From assembly GCA_016278435.1 (NCBI GenBank), contig JADQBU010000095.1, positions 1 through 16,727 on the forward strand: 16,727 nt of DNA. Direction: 5' to 3'. The position numbers and the translations under genes were made by a program. Origin of the DNA: Halanaerobiales bacterium (GTDB lineage Bacteria > Bacillota > Halanaerobiia > Halanaerobiales > JADQBU01). This document shows positions 1-7,351 of the stretch, piece by piece. How positions within the stretch are numbered: the stretch's first letter is position 1; each line of letters begins with the position of its first letter. Below the pieces are notes generated by a model. It did not search any database, was not told the origin of the DNA, and saw only the letters and a program-made list of their open reading frames with translations.

Positions 1-30
1 TAAGTTTTCACCACCCTTAATATTTTAAAG
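1..30 (-). promoter_or_regulatory. Ribosome-binding site of the next operon gene
   Basis: On the minus strand this edge reads through AAGGGTGGTG, a Shine-Dalgarno-like stretch just after the permease stop codon. The start codon it would serve lies outside the window. In OpuC-type operons the next gene is normally the substrate-binding protein, but nothing of that protein is visible here. Confidence 0.4.
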
Positions 31-660
31 TCAGGAGATTTTCCGGGAAAAATAACCTTCCAGCATTCCGAAAAAATAATCGGTGCAGATTGATAAAATA
101 CTGACAAAAACTGCCCCGGTTAATATCATTTCCGGCCTGGTTCTGGCAATCCCTCTGAAAATCAAATCTCCCAGTCCACCTACCCCGATGTAAGACATTA
201 TGGCACCGATTCCAATAATCATTACAATGGAAGTCCTTATTCCAGCTATAATAACCGGTAAAGCCAGAGGTATTTTTATTTTAAATAATATCCAGTGCTC
301 AGTCATCCCCATACCTTTTGCAGCTTCCAGGTATTCATCTGGTATTTCTTTAATCCCGGTATATGTATTGCTGACAATGGCCAGCAGAGAATAAACTACC
401 AGACAGATAATGGCATTCGGTACCCCGATTCCCACCAGTGGGATTAATACACCCATCAAACTGATACTAGGAACTGTCATGGTAATCTGGGTAAAAGGAA
501 GTATAATATGCGCCAGTCCAGGATAATACGAGGACAGTATTCCCAGAATAACCCCGACAATAATGGCAATCACAATAGCAAAAGAAACAAACCCGATGTG
601 TTCAACAATCAATTGCCAGATCAGTGCATGTCTTTCGACTAGATATGCCCAGAATCCCAT
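31..660 (-). CDS. opuCB: OpuC-type quaternary-amine ABC transporter permease
   Basis: Integral membrane permease of a glycine betaine/carnitine/choline-type importer, 209 residues, a normal length for OpuCB/OpuCD/YehW proteins. Hydrophobic segments lie near residues 20-42, 50-75, 82-97, 133-157 and 178-198. The cytoplasmic EAA loop that docks to the ATPase is clear at about 110-131 (LEAAKGMGMT followed by an I-x-x-P-L-A-L-P end). The ATG at 658-660 follows GGGGGAATGACAA and starts three bases after the ATPase stop, so the two genes are co-transcribed and probably co-translated. It is the third gene of an operon that begins with an MttB-type methyltransferase, which suggests it imports that enzyme's substrate rather than only an osmoprotectant. 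The exact substrate cannot be read from the sequence. Confidence 0.88.
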   Translation of the reverse strand: MGFWAYLVERHALIWQLIVEHIGFVSFAIVIAIIVGVILGILSSYYPGLAHIILPFTQITMTVPSISLMGVLIPLVGIGVPNAIICLVVYSLLAIVSNTYTGIKEIPDEYLEAAKGMGMTEHWILFKIKIPLALPVIIAGIRTSIVMIIGIGAIMSYIGVGGLGDLIFRGIARTRPEMILTGAVFVSILSICTDYFFGMLEGYFSRKIS

Positions 661-663
661 TTG

Positions 664-1773
664 TCATTCCCCCTTATCTCTGCTCTTGGCTGCTTCAATT
701 ATATCCTGCAGTTCTACTATCCCCTGCAGGACATCATCTTCATCGACAACACAGACCGAGCTTTCACCAACATCTAACATCTCTGAAAGAGCTTCACTTA
801 AGCGGGTAAAATCTGCTATAGTGGTTTTCAGGGGCTGAATAAATTCTTTTACTTGTCCCTCCCGTTTAAGCTCAACCTTTGGGAAATAACCCAGTAAGTG
901 ATTATTCTTATCTATAACAAAAATCCTATTTCCCGGTTTAGTTCCTACCCTTTCCCTTACTTCCTCTACTGTTTCATCATCAAAGGCAGTTAATAAAGGA
1001 TCCTTCATCTTCTCCCTGGCTGCTATTAAATTAAGGCGCTTGAGTGTAGAGTCTCCCCCGATAAGATCTTCAACAAACTCATTTTCAGGCTGAGACAGTA
1101 GTTCGTCGGGAGTAGAATACTGAACAAGTTTTCCATCTTTCATGACTGCAATCTTTGTTCCCATTTTGAGTGCTTCATTTATATCATGAGTCACAAAAAC
1201 AATAGTTTTCTGAAATTTTTCCTGCATATTAAGAAATTCATCCTGTAGTCTCCCCCGGGTTATGGGATCCACAGCACCAAAGGGCTCATCCATTAACATC
1301 ACAGGGGGGTCGGCTGCCATAGCCCGGGCAACTCCAACTCGCTGCCGCTGTCCACCACTCAAATTCCCCGGGCGTCTTTTACTGTAAATGTCCGGATCAA
1401 GGTCCATCAGTTCCATCAGAGCAAAAACCTTATCTTTGATCTTATTTTCCTCCCAGTTCAGTTCCCGGGGAACAGTGGCAATATTCTCATAAATAGTCAT
1501 ATGGGGAAACAGGCCGATTTCCTGAATTACATAGCCAATACCTCTACGCAATGTGATAGGGTCCTCTTCTCTAATATCTTTATCATTAATATATATGGTT
1601 CCTTCTGTCGGTTCTATTAGCCTGTTGACCATTTTTAAAGTTGTAGTCTTCCCACATCCGGATGGACCTACCAGAACACAGGTTTCACCTTCACCTATTT
1701 TTAGATTTAAATTATTAACTGCTGGTCTATCGGTTTCTGAATACTTTTTTTTCAAATTCTCCAGAACAATCAT
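664..1773 (-). CDS. opuCA: OpuC-type ABC transporter ATP-binding protein with CBS domains
   Basis: ATPase subunit of a quaternary-amine importer, 369 residues. Visible motifs are Walker A GPSGCGKT at 36-43, Q-loop Q84, signature LSGGQRQR at 138-145, Walker B VMLMDEP at 158-164 and the switch histidine H196 in VTHD. The C-terminal third (about 255-365) has the pattern of a CBS-domain pair, as in OpuA/OpuC ATPases, where these domains sense ionic strength or nucleotides. The start ATG overlaps the stop of the upstream methyltransferase gene by one base (TGATG), and AGGAGGGTGA provides a strong ribosome-binding site, so translational coupling is likely. Family assignment is firm. Assignment to betaine rather than choline, carnitine or proline betaine is inferred from the coupled methyltransferase. 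Confidence 0.92.
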   Translation of the reverse strand: MIVLENLKKKYSETDRPAVNNLNLKIGEGETCVLVGPSGCGKTTTLKMVNRLIEPTEGTIYINDKDIREEDPITLRRGIGYVIQEIGLFPHMTIYENIATVPRELNWEENKIKDKVFALMELMDLDPDIYSKRRPGNLSGGQRQRVGVARAMAADPPVMLMDEPFGAVDPITRGRLQDEFLNMQEKFQKTIVFVTHDINEALKMGTKIAVMKDGKLVQYSTPDELLSQPENEFVEDLIGGDSTLKRLNLIAAREKMKDPLLTAFDDETVEEVRERVGTKPGNRIFVIDKNNHLLGYFPKVELKREGQVKEFIQPLKTTIADFTRLSEALSEMLDVGESSVCVVDEDDVLQGIVELQDIIEAAKSRDKGE

Positions 1774-3149
1774 CAGTCACCCTCCTTTTTGTTAAGTATC
1801 TCCCTGGCAATATTTGCTGCTCTTTCCCGGACATCCCGGGCTCCTTTTTTGTTCCATTCCTCCCAGCGGGCGGGTTCCATCAATTTCTGATCAAAAAGTT
1901 CACTTCGCATATATTTCAGAGTACCTGGAGCAGTAAGAAAATTACCACCTGCTCCAACATCTCTTATTTCCTGAACAGCTAACCTTTCTCTGTTAACTTC
2001 AACTCCCTTTAAAACCCGTTTAACCATCCCCAGAATTTCATTATCTATAACATATTGTTCATAGGCAACAGTAAGTCCAGAATCAATCAAACCTGCTGCA
2101 TCGTGAATAAAATCAGATCCGGCCAGAGCCGACAGGAGAATATTCGCCATCTTTTCATAGCCAGCCTCAATATCTGGAATACGGGCATCAGTTACCCCGG
2201 CTGTATTATAGACAGGGAGATTATAATACCGGCCAAGTTGAGCACCGGCTGCATTCATTATCCCTGTTTCTATAGAACCAAACCTGAAACTGGATGTTTT
2301 TAAATCCATCGTCGTTGGTACTATACCATATAAGACACGGGCACCGGGTTTGATTAACTGGGTTAAAACAATTCCGAACAGGGTCTCAGCATTTAACTGG
2401 GCAAGTGTTCCGGCCAGAGTAAGTGGTGAAGTAGCTCCGGCTATTGGAGCTGGAGGAGCAACTACCGGAATTCCCTGCTCAACTATATATTTTAGGAAAC
2501 CAGCATAATTTTTTTCCATCTGCAGGGGACTGATAATCGAAGTAATCATCGAGATAAAAGGCTCTTTTTGTAATTTTTGCCTGGAGCCTGCCAGTTCTGC
2601 AGCATGTTCGATTACTTTTTTAATCCCCTCACCGGTATAAACCCCGCCCATTACGTGTTTGCTGGTATGTTCCAGGGCATTAATAAATCTTATCTCATCT
2701 GCTTTTTCTTTTGCATAATCACCGGGATAAACAGGAATTACATAAAAATCTATATACTGCAGTTTGTCAACCAGGCGGGCTGTGTCGACAACATCTTTAC
2801 TTACAGTTTTGCGTCTTTGACCATCATATAAATCAATAACATTTACAGCGGTTCCACCACTTCCCAGATAAACATTTTCATTATTGAGAATGAGATTATT
2901 TTCATCTTCACGACCATATAAAACTATTTCAGAGGGAGCTGTCGCCAGTGCTTCTTCTACTACAGTATTGGTTAAACGAACTATTGAATTCTCTGGATTT
3001 ACATCGACCTTCTTATCCTTAAGGTACTTTAACACCTGTTGATTTTCCAGTTTTATACCTATATCTGTCAATATCTCCATACTTGCCTGATGTATTTCCT
3101 CAATGTCTTTCAGGGATAAAATTTTGAATTTCCCGGCAAGATCAAGCAC
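1773..3149 (-). CDS. MttB-family (non-pyrrolysine) corrinoid methyltransferase
   Basis: Trimethylamine methyltransferase superfamily member (PF06253 type), 458 residues. Known relatives transfer a methyl group from trimethylamine, glycine betaine, proline betaine or carnitine to a Co(I) corrinoid protein. The frame is uninterrupted. The loop corresponding to the pyrrolysine region of archaeal MttB (about 319-332, VTDARIPDIEAGYE) contains ordinary residues and no amber codon, so this is an MtgB-like paralogue. Other family landmarks are RRKTVSKDVVDTARLVD near 112-128, a PxAGATSPLTLAG stretch near 235-247, and HD at 349-350. The start is GTG at 3147-3149, with GGGGGAG eight bases upstream. It is the first gene of the operon with the OpuC-type transporter. 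No corrinoid protein is adjacent. The glycine betaine assignment is likely but unproven. Confidence 0.9.
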   Translation of the reverse strand: MLDLAGKFKILSLKDIEEIHQASMEILTDIGIKLENQQVLKYLKDKKVDVNPENSIVRLTNTVVEEALATAPSEIVLYGREDENNLILNNENVYLGSGGTAVNVIDLYDGQRRKTVSKDVVDTARLVDKLQYIDFYVIPVYPGDYAKEKADEIRFINALEHTSKHVMGGVYTGEGIKKVIEHAAELAGSRQKLQKEPFISMITSIISPLQMEKNYAGFLKYIVEQGIPVVAPPAPIAGATSPLTLAGTLAQLNAETLFGIVLTQLIKPGARVLYGIVPTTMDLKTSSFRFGSIETGIMNAAGAQLGRYYNLPVYNTAGVTDARIPDIEAGYEKMANILLSALAGSDFIHDAAGLIDSGLTVAYEQYVIDNEILGMVKRVLKGVEVNRERLAVQEIRDVGAGGNFLTAPGTLKYMRSELFDQKLMEPARWEEWNKKGARDVRERAANIAREILNKKEGD

Positions 3150-3256
3150 TTTTTAATCTCCCCCGATCTGCTTTCCAGTTTAATTTAAAGAATTAATTCA
3201 ATTATCTAAAATTTTTGTCGATTTTTCTGGTGAATATATCCATAAAATATATCGCT

Positions 3257-3286
3257 ATAATATTATTATTCTTTAAACCCTGTAAA
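3257..3286 (-). promoter_or_regulatory. Probable sigma-A promoter of the mttB-opuC operon
   Basis: On the minus strand TTTACA (3281-3286) and TATTAT (3257-3262) are separated by 18 bases. Each matches the consensus at five of six positions. The promoter sits just downstream of the SASP terminator and would give a 5' leader of about 100 bases ahead of the GTG at 3149. The AT-rich surroundings make a chance match possible. Confidence 0.42.
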
Positions 3287-3305
3287 ATTCCTGCAAATCA
3301 AATGG

Positions 3306-3337
3306 AAAAAGCAGCAGGAGAGAAAATCTCCTACTGC
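3306..3337 (-). terminator. Rho-independent terminator of the SASP gene
   Basis: An 11-bp stem (3327-3337 paired with 3311-3321, one G-U wobble in RNA) with a five-base loop is followed on the minus strand by five U (3310-3306). The SASP stop codon (3331-3333) lies inside the upstream arm, so the gene ends within its own terminator. It separates the spore gene from the methyltransferase operon. Confidence 0.85.
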
Positions 3338-3507
3338 CTTCCATTCTGCTGGGTCATCAGTGATTCAGCCTTCTTGATAGCCTCCCGCACCAATAACCCG
3401 GCTTCACGGGTGGTTATATTGCCCCAATCACCATCCTTGACTTTATGAGCAAATCCGAGCTCCTCAGCCAATTCATACTTGGTTTTATCTGACATTATTT
3501 CTGCCAT
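3331..3507 (-). CDS. Small acid-soluble spore protein, alpha/beta type
   Basis: A 58-residue protein. Residues 10-19 (KYELAEELGF) match the SASP block around the germination-protease site, with pattern K-[YFL]-E-[LIV]-A-x-E-[LF]-G. Residues 28-37 (WGNITTREAG) match the second conserved block, followed by a helix LLVREAIKKAESLM. SASPs coat and protect DNA in dormant spores and are degraded at germination. The start is ATG 3505-3507, preceded by GGAGGTG at 3521-3527 with a slightly long spacing of 13 bases; M5 is an alternative start. Compared with classical Bacillus SspA-type proteins, the segment before the first block is about 10 residues shorter. It is monocistronic with its own terminator. 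In the cell it would be a forespore protein, probably under sigma-G, although I could not identify a convincing sigma-G promoter. Confidence 0.85.
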   Translation of the reverse strand: MAEIMSDKTKYELAEELGFAHKVKDGDWGNITTREAGLLVREAIKKAESLMTQQNGRQ

Positions 3508-3599
3508 TTTATGAGGGCGCCACCTCCGTTATTTAGTATAAACATTTTTAGTTTTAACTACACAGGTTAATATTTGTAACTGTACATAATTGTACCTGT

Positions 3600-4466
3600 T
3601 TATCTCAAATCAAGGTAATGAGCGATATTAGCATTGGGATTTAGCACCGGTTTAATTATATCTCTTTTTGAAGTTAAAAGGGTAGTAACACCTGGCCCGT
3701 GGCCCATTTTTACACAGTCACTGTGAATAACTATCCCGACACTACCTGCACCTTTCCTGTATTCTCTACCATAAGTATTATCACAATCCTTAAGATAGAC
3801 AATATCACCCAGTTTCAATTTGTCCAGACCAAGTTCCCTGATTTCTTCATCACCTGTGGTAATATCATAATCACCAAGAGCAGTTGAAGCTGAGCCAATT
3901 CCGGAGCCCATTAAATGTGCCGGTACTTCAGCAGTAACTGGTACTTCTAAAATACCATGTGATTCTGTAATTCTCATTTTATCCATAAAAGATGGATCCA
4001 GATTGTAGGCTTTAATTTCCGGGTAATCCAGTAATTTTAAGCCCTGTCCCCAGGCTTTTATCAGTATTTCATCGCCGATTTTCATTTTTTCCTGATCTTC
4101 ATCCGGAAAATAAATTAAAACATGGTCTATCCCACCGTGGGTACCGGTTACGATACCTTCTGCACCCTTGGCTTCACCGTCAACAACCCGGGCTTTGTTA
4201 CCAACACAGGCCAGAAATTCCAGACCGTACTTTTCAGCCGAACGGGAAGAATCAGTAATCTTCATACTGACTCCCGGTTCGATATGATCTCCAGCCCAGC
4301 CAAATGCTGAATCACCGACCTTTACATTGTAGGAAATACCACCAACTCCAGGCAAAATTTCTCCCAGACCGTCCCTGTTTGTTTTATAGGGATTCCTGCC
4401 TGAAAGTGGATGGGATATCCCACCCTGTACAGCCTGCATAACCAGCTTTTCCCTGTTTGTCCTCAT
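3600..4466 (-). CDS. DUF4438 domain-containing protein
   Basis: A 288-residue soluble protein recognised as the DUF4438 family, found in Thermotogae, Synergistetes and anaerobic Firmicutes. Its biochemical function is unknown to me. Conserved-looking stretches include an N-terminal GGISHPLSGRNPY (about 15-27), GVGGISYNVKVGDSAFGWAGDH (about 40-61), GTHGGIDHVLIYFP (about 108-121), MGSGIGSAS near 186-194, and a glycine-rich C-terminal VGIVIHSDCVKMGHGPG. It has no signal peptide or membrane segment. The start is ATG 4464-4466 after GGGGGG. It lies 18 bases after the methionine sulfoxide reductase stop, so the two form a probable operon. The repeated Gly/His and Asp-Gly turns suggest a beta-rich fold, but no catalytic assignment is justified. 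Confidence 0.85.
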   Translation of the reverse strand: MRTNREKLVMQAVQGGISHPLSGRNPYKTNRDGLGEILPGVGGISYNVKVGDSAFGWAGDHIEPGVSMKITDSSRSAEKYGLEFLACVGNKARVVDGEAKGAEGIVTGTHGGIDHVLIYFPDEDQEKMKIGDEILIKAWGQGLKLLDYPEIKAYNLDPSFMDKMRITESHGILEVPVTAEVPAHLMGSGIGSASTALGDYDITTGDEEIRELGLDKLKLGDIVYLKDCDNTYGREYRKGAGSVGIVIHSDCVKMGHGPGVTTLLTSKRDIIKPVLNPNANIAHYLDLR

Positions 4467-4484
4467 TATAAATTAATCCCCCCA

Positions 4485-4955
4485 TTAGAAAGTAAAATTG
4501 GAATTTCCAATCAGGATATGGCAGAATTCTTCCAGATATTTTTGATCAAAAACATCAAACCTGGACTTGACGGGGCTATCTAGATCCAGTACTCCTTTTA
4601 CCTCTCCTTCTACTATCAGGGGAATGACAAGCTCTGACCTGGAGGCTTGATCACAGGCAATATGGCCCGGGAACTGGTGGACATCCTCTACCAAAATTGT
4701 TTTCCTCTTAACTACCGCTGTTCCACAGACTCCCTTACCAATTTTAATCCGGATACAGGCCGGCAAACCCTGAAAAGGACCCAGCACGAGTTCTCCATCT
4801 TTTAAGAGGTAAAAGCCTACCCAGTTTAAATTATCAAGCTTATTATAAATAAGGGCAGAGGCATTGGCCATGTTAGCCAGCCAGTCTTTTTCCCCTGTGA
4901 TTAAATTCAATAATTCCTGGTTTAACTGTTTTAGTTTATCTTCTTTTTGTGTCAA
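4485..4955 (-). CDS. msrC: Free methionine-(R)-sulfoxide reductase (GAF domain)
   Basis: Cytosolic GAF-fold enzyme that reduces free methionine-R-sulfoxide using thioredoxin. All three cysteines characteristic of the YebR/fRMsr family are present in their motifs: PACIRI, GVCGTA and GHIACD (Cys67, 77 and 101 from the start used here). So are NWVGFYLL and VLGPFQG, and the LVIPLI...GVLDLDS strand pair at the C-terminal side. I chose the TTG at 4953-4955 because AAGGATG precedes it at proper distance and the 156-residue product then begins about 44 residues before the NW motif, as in E. coli YebR. A GTG at 4983-4985 would add ten residues (MSIFIKDVVY) but has only a weak ribosome site. First gene of a pair with the DUF4438 gene. 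Confidence 0.92.
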   Translation of the reverse strand: MTQKEDKLKQLNQELLNLITGEKDWLANMANASALIYNKLDNLNWVGFYLLKDGELVLGPFQGLPACIRIKIGKGVCGTAVVKRKTILVEDVHQFPGHIACDQASRSELVIPLIVEGEVKGVLDLDSPVKSRFDVFDQKYLEEFCHILIGNSNFTF

Positions 4956-5084
4956 ATATACCACATCCTTTATAAATATACTCACTTATATACTCGCTTC
5001 TTAAAATACACTTAATAATTTTACCATAATTTAGTTTATTATGCAAAACAAAGTTAAATATACAGTTAAGTATGCAGCCCATTA

Positions 5085-5112
5085 TAGCTAATTTATCTTG
5101 ACATAATAGCTA
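5085..5112. promoter_or_regulatory. Paired TAGCTA boxes at the Phd-Uma2 promoter
   Basis: The self-complementary hexamer TAGCTA occurs at 5085-5090 and 5107-5112. The second copy is inside a perfect 10-bp palindrome AATAGCTATT. The centres are 22 bp apart (about two helical turns), and the boxes flank the -35 hexamer at 5098-5103. The arrangement resembles an autoregulatory operator, fitting the Phd/YefM-like N-terminus of the gene downstream. Function is inferred. Confidence 0.4.
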
Positions 5113-5126
5113 TTTTACAATATAAT
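5098..5126 (+). promoter_or_regulatory. Perfect consensus sigma-A promoter for the first Uma2 gene
   Basis: TTGACA (5098-5103), a 17-base spacer and TATAAT (5121-5126) match the housekeeping consensus at all 12 positions. The expected transcription start is near 5133, giving a short leader before the ATG at 5156. An unregulated promoter of this quality would be strong, so repression is likely. Confidence 0.85.
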
Positions 5127-5155
5127 TATAACTAATCAAGGATTGAGGTGAAAAT

Positions 5156-5896
5156 ATGAGAGTTAACAGTACAGATCTGCAGAATGCTTTTGGGAAATAC
5201 CTTGCTTTAACGGAAAAGGAAGATATTATTGTGGTCAAAAACGGAAAGACTGTGGCTAAACTCACTCACTATGTAGAACCAGATTATGCCCTTATCCATG
5301 AAGAGTCGGAAAAATACAACATACCGCGAAAGGTTAGCTATGAAGAATATATGGATCTTGTTAACTCATCTGACCAGAGATATGAACTGATCGATGGTGA
5401 GATCTATTTACTGGCTTCACCCAGATTTAATCATCAGGTGATAGTCAATGAAATTGCTGGACATTTTTACAACTACTTTAAAGGAAAACCATGCCGCTCA
5501 TTAACTGCACCCCTGGATGTAAAACTCTTCGGTTTTGCCACTAAATTCGAAGAAGACCCCAATGTCGTCCAGCCGGATCTTGTCGTGGTCTGTGATGAAG
5601 AAAATGTCACTGAAGATAATAAGTATGAAGGTATCCCTTCATTAATCATCGAAGTATTATCTCCATCAACAAGGGGCAAGGATATGGTTACAAAGTTGAA
5701 CCTCTACATGAAGAGCGGTGTTTCAGAATACTGGCTTGTCGATATAGAAAACAAACAAATTAGCCAGTACTACTTCAATGAGGATAGAGATGTTGTCGGT
5801 TTAAATCACCTTGAAGAAGAAGATATAATTAAGTCAACTGAATTTGCCGGACTGGAAATACCACTAAAAGATATTTTTTCTGAAATTAAAACTTGA
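5156..5896 (+). CDS. Phd/YefM-like domain fused to Uma2-family nuclease
   Basis: A 246-residue protein in two parts. Residues 1-40 (NSTDLQNAFGKYLALTE, then IIVVKNGKTVAKLT) follow the pattern of Phd/YefM antitoxin DNA-binding N-termini. Residues about 58-246 are a Uma2 (DUF820) domain, a PD-(D/E)xK restriction-endonuclease-like fold. Visible elements are RYELIDGEI (E77, D80), QPD at 139-141, IIEVLSPST (E166), D176/K180 and EYWLVD at 191-196, so the usual acidic/lysine set is intact. The ATG at 5156 follows GAGGTG with good spacing and a consensus promoter. It converges on the two other Uma2 genes. Uma2 genes multiply in many bacteria and their target is generally unknown, so the nuclease role is a fold-based inference. 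The fused antitoxin-like domain could autoregulate transcription. Confidence 0.88.
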   Translation: MRVNSTDLQNAFGKYLALTEKEDIIVVKNGKTVAKLTHYVEPDYALIHEESEKYNIPRKVSYEEYMDLVNSSDQRYELIDGEIYLLASPRFNHQVIVNEIAGHFYNYFKGKPCRSLTAPLDVKLFGFATKFEEDPNVVQPDLVVVCDEENVTEDNKYEGIPSLIIEVLSPSTRGKDMVTKLNLYMKSGVSEYWLVDIENKQISQYYFNEDRDVVGLNHLEEEDIIKSTEFAGLEIPLKDIFSEIKT

Positions 5897-5942
5897 AAAT
5901 TTGAATCAGATATTCTCCATATTAATAGATATCATCCCTATA

Positions 5943-6545
5943 TCATTCCCGGAAAACATGGGAAAGATTTATCTCCAACCCGCTCAGAATACTTACAGGG
6001 ATACTATCATCTTTCACATAAACAGCCGGTTTCCCATATTCATTTTCCCCGGCCAACAAATAGACTTCAACTGTCTTTTCATTATAATCTACCAGCCAGT
6101 ATTACCTGACTCCATGTCTTTCATAAAGGTCCCTTTTATCTTTTCTATCTCTGCCAAAGGAAGCAGGAGAAAGAACTTCGACTACCAGGTCAGGTGCACC
6201 CTTACATCCTTTCTCATCAAGTTTATCTATATCACATACTACTACTATATCTGGCTGTACAACTGTCCTTATGTCCTCATCTTTTTCATCACCTTCAGGC
6301 AGCCTGACATCAAATGGGGCAACATAGATCTCACAATCCTTATCAAATAAATATATGGAGAACTGTCGAAATAATTCTCCCAGTACTTTCTGGTGCTGGC
6401 GAAAAGGAGCTGGAGACATTAAATGTACTCTGCCGTCAATCAACTCATATCTATTCTCATCATTCCAGTTCAGATATTCTCCATATGTATAAAGCTTGTT
6501 TTTTGCAGTCTCCTTAACATAATTTTCGTTTTTTTCTTCACCCAT
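5943..6545 (-). pseudogene. Uma2-family protein interrupted by one in-frame TAA
   Basis: The reading frame begins at ATG 6543-6545 (GAGGTG six bases upstream; a GTG three codons earlier lies inside that ribosome site). It encodes a Uma2 domain without the Phd-like extension: NRYELIDGRVHL, VVQPDIVVV, LVVEVLSPAS and a D/K pair. At 6102-6104 there is a TAA exactly where the family has Glu in the EYWLVD motif. The same frame then continues without a shift as YWLVDYNEKTVEVYLL and ends at TGA 5943-5945, giving a full length of about 200 codons, as expected. A single GAA-to-TAA change explains the break. The 147-residue product still holds the putative catalytic residues but loses the last strand region. 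It sits 16 bases after the stop of the upstream Uma2 gene, in the same operon. A sequencing error is possible. Confidence 0.85.
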
Positions 6546-6561
6546 GAATATCACCTCTTTC

Positions 6562-7332
6562 TCATATCAAATCGGCAAATATATTTTCAACATCTGCTGA
6601 TAGTCCACTAAAAACAATAGATCGGGCGATATCTCCTTTTTTAAATATATTATAACTAGCAATTTCACAGTTCTCAAAATAATAAATCATAATATTTTCC
6701 TGTTTTTGATCAAAGATCCAGTATTCTTCTACCCCTGATAACATATAGGTATTTAATTTGTCTACCATATCCTTATTTCTGGTGCTGTCTGATAAAATTT
6801 CTATAACCAGAGCCGGGGTTCCCATATATTTATCTTTTTCTGTAATATTATTTTCCAGATCACAGGCTACCAGTAAATCGGGCTGCATAACATCCGGCTC
6901 CTCAAAACCCTTTTTATTGAAATGGACATCAAAAGGTGCCAGAAATACTCTACATTTTTTATCCTTAAAATATTGGGAAAATATAAGATGCAATTTACCC
7001 AGTATTTCCTGGTGACCGGCAGTGGGTGAACCCAGTATAACGATTTCACCATTGATAAATTCCATCCTTAAAGTGCTTTTTTCATAAATCTCCATAAATT
7101 CTTGATAAGAAACTTTTTTTCCCCCATATTGATACTCCCGGGCATTTTCCCGGACAGTAAAGTACTTTTCAATATCTGTAACATAGGGTGTCAATCTGGC
7201 AATTTTTTTACCATTTCTGGTTATGACCAGATCATTATCCTGCTCCACAACAAAATCCAGATGTTTTCCCAGGTTTTGCTTAAGCTCTGTTGCTGTTATA
7301 ATAGTACCTTCTTTATAATTATTCCTTTTCAT
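6562..7332 (-). CDS. Phd/YefM-like domain fused to Uma2-family nuclease (second copy)
   Basis: A 256-residue paralogue of the gene at 5156 with the same two-part layout. Residues about 10-50 have the Phd/YefM pattern (ITATELKQNLGKHLDFVVEQ, then LVITRNGKKIARLT). A Uma2 domain covers residues about 70-256, with RMEFINGEI, MQPDLLVACD, LVIEILSDST, D/K and EEYWIFD. The aspartate of the DGEI motif is replaced by Asn (FINGEI). The predicted nuclease core (PD...E...K) is otherwise present. I chose ATG 7330-7332 because AGAGGTGG lies just upstream; the longer GTG start at 7339-7341 falls inside that ribosome site. It leads a two-gene operon with the interrupted Uma2 gene. Divergence from the first copy is considerable, so this is an old duplication or a separate acquisition. 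Confidence 0.87.
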   Translation of the reverse strand: MKRNNYKEGTIITATELKQNLGKHLDFVVEQDNDLVITRNGKKIARLTPYVTDIEKYFTVRENAREYQYGGKKVSYQEFMEIYEKSTLRMEFINGEIVILGSPTAGHQEILGKLHLIFSQYFKDKKCRVFLAPFDVHFNKKGFEEPDVMQPDLLVACDLENNITEKDKYMGTPALVIEILSDSTRNKDMVDKLNTYMLSGVEEYWIFDQKQENIMIYYFENCEIASYNIFKKGDIARSIVFSGLSADVENIFADLI

Positions 7333-7351
7333 AGAAACCACCTCTACCAGT

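Noticed and set aside
1773..3149. Possible pyrrolysine-containing MttB
   Set aside because: The frame has no in-frame TAG and full family length, and the same holds for the copies at 13142-14536 and 14546-15907, so these are non-pyrrolysine homologues.
3215..3448. Plus-strand frame opposite the SASP gene
   Set aside because: The minus strand encodes a SASP with ribosome site and terminator, so the plus frame is a shadow.
5901..6350. 149-codon plus-strand frame opposite the interrupted Uma2 gene
   Set aside because: The opposite strand encodes a clear Uma2 protein in frame, and the plus-strand product has no family pattern or ribosome site.
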